Assembly (NCBI RefSeq): GCF_900120165.1
Contig: NZ_LT635475.1
Location: forward strand, 124,001 to 188,000
DNA: 64,000 nucleotides
Reading direction: 5' to 3'
Source of the DNA: Ezakiella massiliensis
GTDB taxonomy: Bacteria > Bacillota > Clostridia > Tissierellales > Peptoniphilaceae
Shown piece after piece: positions 58,934 through 64,000 of the stretch. The position numbers and the translations under genes were made by a program. Each line of letters opens with the position of its first letter. Position 1 is the first letter of the stretch. The notes below the pieces were generated by a model that did no database searches, was not told the origin of the DNA, and saw nothing but the letters and a program-made list of their open reading frames with translations.

Positions 58934-60553
58934 ATGATTAAGGATTATAATACTTGGTTAGAAATGAAAGAAATAGATGAAGATACCAAAGCAAAACTAA
59001 AATCGATGACAGAAGAGGAAATTGAGGCATCTTTTGGTTATGACTTAGCTTTTGGTACAGCAGGCTTGCGTGGCGTTTTAGGCCTTGGTACTAATAAAAT
59101 GAACGAGTATACGGTTTTAAAATCCGCTATTGCAATTGCAAAATGGGTTCTTCATAATAACAATGAAAATCCAAGCATTGCAATTGGATATGATGTAAGA
59201 CATATGTCATATGAATTTGCTCATATGATTGCAAGAGTAATGATGCACTTTAATATTAAATATTATATTTACAATCATATTATTGCGACTCCTCAACTGG
59301 CATTTGTCACAAGATATTATAATACTGATGCTGGTATAATGGTTACGGCTTCTCATAATCCAAAAGCTTACAATGGAATAAAAGTATATAAAAAAGGTGG
59401 AAGCCAAATACTTGATGATGATGCAAATTTTATTGAAGAAACATCAAAAAATATTTCTTATGAAAGTATTTTTGATTACATTTCTGATTCTGAAATTAAA
59501 TATGTGGACGACTCAGTATTTGAAGTTTATTATTCAAGTATATTAAATAAGAGCTTATACAAAAATGAAGCTAGGAAGGTAAAAATTGTTTATTCACCAT
59601 ATAATGGCACAGGCTTAAAACCTGTAAGCCGTATATTAAATGATGCAGGCTACACTTTTGATGTACCAGAAGAACATAAAAATTCAGATCCTGATTTTAC
59701 AAGTATACCATATCCTAATCCAGAAGTTGAATCCACTTTTGACATCCCTAAAAAATTAGCAGAAAAAGTTGGTGCGGATATTATTATAGCAACAGATCCT
59801 GATGCTGATCGTATGAATATTTGTGTCAAAGATAAAGGTGAGTATGTATTTTTAAATGGCAATCAAGTTGGAGCCTTATTGGTATACTGGATAGTAAAAA
59901 GAAGGGAAGACCTTGGGCTTGATAAAGGGGTTATAGTAAAAACGATTGTAACAGATGATTTTGGCAAAAGTATTGCTGAAAAATTTGGCTATGAGGTTGT
60001 TGAGACTCTTACAGGATTTAAAAATATATCTAGAGTTTCCAATGAACTTGATGGAACTAACAAAGAGTTTGTAATGGGCTATGAAGAATCTATTGGATAT
60101 GAAATAGGTACACTTGTTAGAGATAAGGATGGTATTAGTGCAAGTCTCTTTATAGCTGATATGGCTGATTATTATATTAAGCAAGGCAAGACGCTCATAG
60201 ATGTCTTGGAATATCTATATAAATTCGCTGGATATCATCTATCAAATAATTTCTCCATAGAATTTTCTGGACTTGATCCAAATGAGAAAATGAAAAATGT
60301 TATGGATAAAATTAGGGAAGATGGAATTGATGGATTAAATTCTATAGAGATAATTGACTATTCAAAGCACGAAGATGATAATTTACGCACAAACGCTTTG
60401 ATTTATAATTTAAAAGACGCAAAACTCTGTATAAGACCTTCTGGTACAGAACCAAAAATAAAGGTTTATATATATTCGCATTCTGATGATTATGATAAAT
60501 CAAGACAACTTACTTTGGATATTGAAGCTTGCGTTAGAAAGGCTATGGAATAA
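58934..60553 (+). CDS. phosphoglucomutase/phosphomannomutase
   Basis: Interconverts hexose-1- and hexose-6-phosphates. 539 residues. FGTAGLRGVLGLG near 36-48, the phosphoserine loop TASHNPKAYNGIKVY near 138, the metal site TDPDADRMN near 285 and the sugar-phosphate loop RPSGTEPKIKVY at the end make a complete active site. It is of the alpha-phosphoglucomutase (PgcA) type, slightly short of the usual 570. AAGGAGG precedes the ATG. Possible link to cell-wall sugar supply. Confidence 0.93.
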   Translation: MIKDYNTWLEMKEIDEDTKAKLKSMTEEEIEASFGYDLAFGTAGLRGVLGLGTNKMNEYTVLKSAIAIAKWVLHNNNENPSIAIGYDVRHMSYEFAHMIARVMMHFNIKYYIYNHIIATPQLAFVTRYYNTDAGIMVTASHNPKAYNGIKVYKKGGSQILDDDANFIEETSKNISYESIFDYISDSEIKYVDDSVFEVYYSSILNKSLYKNEARKVKIVYSPYNGTGLKPVSRILNDAGYTFDVPEEHKNSDPDFTSIPYPNPEVESTFDIPKKLAEKVGADIIIATDPDADRMNICVKDKGEYVFLNGNQVGALLVYWIVKRREDLGLDKGVIVKTIVTDDFGKSIAEKFGYEVVETLTGFKNISRVSNELDGTNKEFVMGYEESIGYEIGTLVRDKDGISASLFIADMADYYIKQGKTLIDVLEYLYKFAGYHLSNNFSIEFSGLDPNEKMKNVMDKIREDGIDGLNSIEIIDYSKHEDDNLRTNALIYNLKDAKLCIRPSGTEPKIKVYIYSHSDDYDKSRQLTLDIEACVRKAME

Positions 60554-60613
60554 ATATATAGTTTTAATATTAAACAATCTGTATTTTAATAAAATTAAAA
60601 ATGGCAATATAAA

Positions 60614-60660
60614 AGCGACCGACGGTTTGAATAAGTCCATCGGTCGCTATTTTTATTTTA
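60614..60660 (+). terminator. bidirectional terminator after the phosphoglucomutase gene
   Basis: AGCGACCGACGG pairs with CCATCGGTCGCT (one mismatch), followed by TATTTTTATTTT; the opposite strand has GCTTTTATATT. It separates the mutase from the convergent YceG-like gene. Confidence 0.9.
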
Positions 60661-60668
60661 ATATTAAA

Positions 60669-61265
60669 TTACTTTGCAATAGTTCTTATAATTTCTTCTA
60701 AGCTTTGTCCTTTTTTGAAAGTGAACTCACCAGATCTGAGTTTTCTATCCAATTGAAGTTCAACAGCTTTATTTATGAAATCTTCTTTGCTTGAAACAAG
60801 ACCTTGGCTTGCTAATATTTCGCCAATGCCACCAGGCAAGGTGCCTTGTGGAATAGTTATTTTAACTTCTTCTCCTGTAGCTTGAGGAGTTGTATCTGCA
60901 GGTTTCGAATCTTCGTTATTGTTTTCTTCAGTTTCATTTGTATTATTATTTTCTTCTGTATTTTCAGTTAAATCTATTTCAGTTGATTCGGCGTTTTCAT
61001 CTTGATTAGTATTAGAATCAACTGCTGAGTTATTATCAGCATTTTCAGTATTCTCATCGTTCTTATTATTTAAATCTTCATTAGTAATATTTACTTCAGG
61101 ATTAGTTTCGTCAGTTTGTGCAACTTCACTATCAACTTTTCCCTTATTAAATAAGAGCTCAAATTTATGGCCCAGTATAACTACTATTCCAAGTATAATT
61201 ACAATCATTACAACATAGTCAATTGTATTAAATAATAAATCTTTTGTTTTATCTTTTCTAGTCAT
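60669..61265 (-). CDS. membrane-anchored protein with YceG/MltG-like LysM-type domain, no catalytic domain
   Basis: 198 residues. One N-terminal membrane segment (about 18-36), then a long low-complexity stretch of Asn, Glu, Thr and Asp (about 50-130), then a C-terminal domain VKITIPQGTLPGGIGEIL...LRSGEFTFKKGQSLEEIIRTI, matching the small LysM-like N-terminal subdomain of MltG (YceG). The endolytic transglycosylase domain is absent. It is probably a wall-facing accessory protein. ATG 61265 has GAGGTG; the upstream in-frame start at 61292 is weaker. Confidence 0.75.
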   Translation of the reverse strand: MTRKDKTKDLLFNTIDYVVMIVIILGIVVILGHKFELLFNKGKVDSEVAQTDETNPEVNITNEDLNNKNDENTENADNNSAVDSNTNQDENAESTEIDLTENTEENNNTNETEENNNEDSKPADTTPQATGEEVKITIPQGTLPGGIGEILASQGLVSSKEDFINKAVELQLDRKLRSGEFTFKKGQSLEEIIRTIAK

Positions 61266-61277
61266 CTTACACCTCGT

Positions 61278-61310
61278 TTGTATACATTTCACTTTTGTAT
61301 TATAATTATA
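61278..61310 (+). promoter_or_regulatory. divergent promoter region of the YceG-like and second pseudouridine synthase genes
   Basis: Plus strand: TTGTAT, 17-base spacer, TATAAT (61301-61306), for the 61346 gene. Minus strand: two TATAAT boxes at 61304-61299 and 61310-61305 for the YceG-like gene. Confidence 0.65.
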
Positions 61311-61345
61311 ACAGATATTGAAAGATTTTTAAAGGGGTAATTAAA

Positions 61346-62305
61346 ATGAAAAAAATAATTGTAGGAGAAAATGATAAGGACCAAAGGGCAGATAGGTTTT
61401 TGTCAAAGCTTTTACCTAATGCTAATAAAAATTTTATTATGAAGATGATGAGAAAAAAGAATATTGTAAATAATAATAAAAAAATGGATGCATCAGATAT
61501 ATTAAAAAAAGGTGATGAGATTACAATTTATTTTTCGGATGAAACTTTTGAAAAATTTTCTAAAAAGGATAATACTTATGCCCATATTAATTTAGATATA
61601 GTTTATGAGGACGAAAATATTTTAGTAGTTGATAAGGCAAATGGCTTATTATCACACTCTGCGACCAATAATAGAGAAAAGAATTTAGTTGATGGGGTTA
61701 TAGCTTATTTGATTGAAAGTGGTCAGTATAACCCAAGAGAGGAAAACTCATTTATACCAGCCCTGTGCAACAGATTGGATAGGAATACAGCTGGGCTTGT
61801 AATTGTAGGGAAAAATGCAAAAGCACTTAAAACTATAAACGAAAAAATTAGAGAAAGAGATTTCAAAAAAATATATAATGCAATTGTACTGGGCGAATTT
61901 ACTTATTACGGCTTACTCGAAGATAGGATGGTTAAAGATGATAAGAAAAATCGAACTAATATAGTTAAATCAAAAGATGGTATCCTAATGCAGAGTGAAG
62001 TTAAGCCAATAATTACTGGTGAAAGATATTCTTTGGTTGAAATAGATTTGATTACCGGAAGAACCCATCAGATACGGGCACAATTAGCCAATTTAAACCA
62101 TCCAATTCTAGGAGACCCTAAGTATGGGAGCTATAGTGCAAATAGGAAACTGGAGAGTTTGGATATGAAAAACCACCAACTTTTGGCAAGTGTTGAAATG
62201 ATTTTGCCTAAGATGGATGGAGACTTGGAATATTTATCCAATAAGAAATTTACTTCAAAGTATAAATCAAAGTTAATGGAGGTTTATAAAAAGTTAGATG
62301 AATAA
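61346..62305 (+). CDS. RluA/RluD-family pseudouridine synthase (second copy)
   Basis: 319 residues: S4 domain at the start (DQRADRFLSKLL, then RKKNIVNNNKKMDASDIL), catalytic motif CNRLDRNTAGLVI near 143-155 with the aspartate, and TGRTHQIRAQLA. It is a paralogue of the enzyme at 8.2 kb and shows RluC-like features; the target uridine is unknown. It overlaps the NagZ-like gene by eight bases. Confidence 0.9.
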   Translation: MKKIIVGENDKDQRADRFLSKLLPNANKNFIMKMMRKKNIVNNNKKMDASDILKKGDEITIYFSDETFEKFSKKDNTYAHINLDIVYEDENILVVDKANGLLSHSATNNREKNLVDGVIAYLIESGQYNPREENSFIPALCNRLDRNTAGLVIVGKNAKALKTINEKIRERDFKKIYNAIVLGEFTYYGLLEDRMVKDDKKNRTNIVKSKDGILMQSEVKPIITGERYSLVEIDLITGRTHQIRAQLANLNHPILGDPKYGSYSANRKLESLDMKNHQLLASVEMILPKMDGDLEYLSNKKFTSKYKSKLMEVYKKLDE

Positions 62306-63413
62306 ATTATTAATTTTTTTCTTAATATTTTCTTTTTTAGGATGTAAGGTTGATGAGAGCAAGTTGAGCGGATCAAAAGAAATTGTGGAGAATGAGAAAA
62401 ACAAACCCAAAACACAACACGTAATAGATTTTGAGAAAAATAGGGAAAAATACTCTAAGGAAGATAAAATTGGTCAACTGATGTGCGTAGGAATTGAATC
62501 AACCGTATTAGATGATAATTTAAAAGCTTTTATTGATAAATATAAGCCCGGATCTATTATTTTGTTTAAGAGAAATATTCAATCATCTGATCAGTTGGCA
62601 AATCTAAATAAATCAATCAAAGATTATTATAAAAATAAAAATTATATAACTCCCTTTATCTTTGTCGACCAAGAGGGGGGCAGGGTTGATAGGATAAAAG
62701 CTGTCTATAAGCCAATGAATTCAGCTAATTGGTATGCCAATAATAGCAGTCCTGATCAATATGTTTCAGATTTGAGCGAAAGATTAAAAGCTTTTCACAT
62801 TGATTCTCCTCTCGCGCCTGTACTGGATACAAATCCAGCCAATGCAAGTGGAGCTATTGGTGATAGGGCATTTTCAAGTGATTACAATACAGTCAGTAAA
62901 TTTGCCAGGGGAGTAATTGAAGCTATGGACAAAGAAAAACTTTTATCAGTCGCCAAGCATTATCCTGGCCACGGGGCTACGCGAGAAGATTCTCATAAAA
63001 ATCTTCCACTTATAAATAAAAGTTATGAAGATTTATTAAATTCAGACTTAATACCCTTTAGAGAAAATTTGGATATTGTTGATGGGGTAATGATTGGTCA
63101 TATACTGGTGCCAGATGTTGATAATATGCCTGCAAGTCTTTCTAAAGTTTGGATTGGCAAATTAAGAGAGGATAATTTTAAGGGTTTAATTTTATCTGAT
63201 GATCTTACCATGAATGCTCTCGCTGATTATGGGACTTTAGAGGAAAGATTTATAAAGTTTGTTGAGGCTGGTGGAGATATTGGACTAATATGTCATGATT
63301 TAAATAAAATTCCTAATATCTTTGAAGCTATGAAAAAAGTTGATGATAATAAAATTAATGAAAGATTTGAAAGAATAATGAGGGTTAAGAATGAAAAGTT
63401 TACCGCTAAATGA
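62298..63413 (+). CDS. beta-N-acetylhexosaminidase-like lipoprotein (GH3, NagZ-like)
   Basis: 371 residues. A signal peptide ending in FSFLGC (Cys 16) is a slightly atypical lipobox, so a lipoprotein at the outer face of the membrane is likely. The GH3 domain has FVDQEGGRVDRI, KHYPGHGATREDSHKNLP near 220 (the catalytic His/Asp dyad of NagZ) and SDDLTMNAL with the nucleophile aspartate. It should cut GlcNAc from cell-wall fragments; NagB at 18.1 kb would use the product. It overlaps the next gene by 23 bases. Confidence 0.9.
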   Translation: MNKLLIFFLIFSFLGCKVDESKLSGSKEIVENEKNKPKTQHVIDFEKNREKYSKEDKIGQLMCVGIESTVLDDNLKAFIDKYKPGSIILFKRNIQSSDQLANLNKSIKDYYKNKNYITPFIFVDQEGGRVDRIKAVYKPMNSANWYANNSSPDQYVSDLSERLKAFHIDSPLAPVLDTNPANASGAIGDRAFSSDYNTVSKFARGVIEAMDKEKLLSVAKHYPGHGATREDSHKNLPLINKSYEDLLNSDLIPFRENLDIVDGVMIGHILVPDVDNMPASLSKVWIGKLREDNFKGLILSDDLTMNALADYGTLEERFIKFVEAGGDIGLICHDLNKIPNIFEAMKKVDDNKINERFERIMRVKNEKFTAK

Positions 63414-64000
63414 ATTTCTTAATCAAATTGAAAAATCTGAAAATAAAACTTTGATTATTACACCAAGTGTACAATCAAGAAAATTATTTTTAGCAAATTT
63501 ATCTTATAATCAAATTCATGTCGAGACAATTTCTTTCGCTGAGCTTTATATTAGATTTGTTAGAAAAAACTTTATAAATTTGGCTGAAGAATCTCTAAAA
63601 AGATATTATTTTGGGCTCGCATTTTCTGGTGATAAAGAAATTTCTAGAAACGACGATCTTTATAATGTGATTGAAGAAAAAGTAGCTAGAGGCGTTAAAC
63701 TCGATTCATATGAGCAAGATATATTCAATAGATATATTGGAATGTTAAATTCAAATGGATATTATGATAAATCACAAGTTATTAACATGATCTTAGAGTC
63801 TAATTATTTAGGTGAATTAGACAAATATAAAAAAATATTTTTTATTAAGCCTAGGTATTTAACAGTAAAAGAAATGGAGATCATCGAACTATTAGAAGTT
63901 AAAAAAAATGTCTATACAATTGCCTATGATGATGAACGAACTATAAATACAAAGTTTAAACACTATTTGGCAGATAACCTGGATTCGCTATTATACAAGA
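63391..64000 (+). CDS. unidentified protein, N-terminal part (possibly AddB/RexB-like)
   Basis: Runs off the end of the window; 203 codons are visible without a stop. ATG 63391 has AGGG six bases upstream and overlaps the NagZ-like gene by 23 bases. The start TLIITPSVQSRKLFLANL, then VETISFAELYIRF, follows the pattern at the beginning of ATP-dependent helicase/deoxyribonuclease subunit B (AddB/RexB), which has a degenerate P-loop-less N-terminus, but the characteristic C-terminal nuclease and cysteine motifs would lie outside. Identification is weak. Confidence 0.55.
   Translation, partial: MKSLPLNEFLNQIEKSENKTLIITPSVQSRKLFLANLSYNQIHVETISFAELYIRFVRKNFINLAEESLKRYYFGLAFSGDKEISRNDDLYNVIEEKVARGVKLDSYEQDIFNRYIGMLNSNGYYDKSQVINMILESNYLGELDKYKKIFFIKPRYLTVKEMEIIELLEVKKNVYTIAYDDERTINTKFKHYLADNLDSLLYK

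Noticed and set aside
58749-58937. Reading frame crossing the selC gene
   Set aside because: It runs through the tRNA and its terminator and gives a protein without any recognisable feature.

Overview
The window looks like a chromosomal segment of a low-GC, strictly fermentative Gram-positive anaerobe. The evidence is the AT-rich sequence, AGGAGG ribosome sites, many extended -10 promoters, pyruvate:ferredoxin oxidoreductase, pyruvate phosphate dikinase, the iron-sulfur serine dehydratase, the HrcA/CIRCE heat-shock operon and the sepF/ylm cluster. Gene content fits the Tissierellia/Peptoniphilaceae type of Bacillota best; this is inference, because no 16S gene is present. I see no insertion sequence, phage module, CRISPR array or rRNA. 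The region is core chromosome with a few lineage-specific oddities.

Layout. 1-1.6 kb: C-terminal part of pyruvate:ferredoxin oxidoreductase. 1.8-9.1 kb: a tightly overlapped run der-plsY-gpsA-(HlyD-like)-yggS-sepF-ylmH-lspA-(rluD-like), i.e. ribosome GTPase, phospholipid entry, cell-division and lipoprotein-processing genes. It converges on tmcAL. 10.2 kb: tRNA-Pro(GGG). 10.5-13.9 kb (minus): serine dehydratase subunits behind a secreted amidohydrolase-like protein that has lost its metal-binding histidines. 14.0-17.3 kb: a degenerate PfkB-like protein, an SbcD-like nuclease and a small SbcC/YhaN-like ATPase with a membrane hairpin. 17.4-19.3 kb: phosphoesterase, nagB, CYTH protein. 19.3-26.4 kb: a leader region with a hairpin, zinc metallopeptidase, trpS and a purD-purL fusion. 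26.4-31.9 kb (minus): a half-length PPDK regulatory protein, ppdK and an ABC exporter. 32-36.6 kb: lepB, lepA, two radical SAM genes (one hemW). 36.7-44.7 kb: hrcA-grpE-dnaK and dnaJ-prmA-rsmE-mtaB-HIT. 44.7-50.8 kb: small unknown gene, SLH protein, split ThrE exporter (minus), comEC, holA. 50.7-58.6 kb: atpI/atpZ on the minus strand, ornithine carbamoyltransferase, then the complete atpBEFHAGDC operon, whose c subunit carries a sodium-type binding site. 58.8-64 kb: selenocysteine tRNA, phosphoglucomutase, a YceG-like membrane protein, a pseudouridine synthase, a NagZ-like lipoprotein and the start of an unidentified gene.

How they work together. PFOR and PPDK sit at the pyruvate node, and serine dehydratase feeds pyruvate. 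Ornithine carbamoyltransferase could feed ATP yield through carbamoyl phosphate if the rest of an arginine deiminase pathway exists elsewhere. The ATP synthase is probably sodium-coupled. The tRNA-Sec shows that the organism makes selenoproteins, but none is visible here.

Most worth a second look: the PurD-PurL fusion, the half-length PPDK regulator beside a PPDK with an intact target threonine, the secreted dead-amidohydrolase/serine dehydratase operon, the PfkB-like/SbcD/membrane-SbcC triplet, the leader-hairpin upstream of the metallopeptidase and trpS, and the inverted atpZ-atpI pair.
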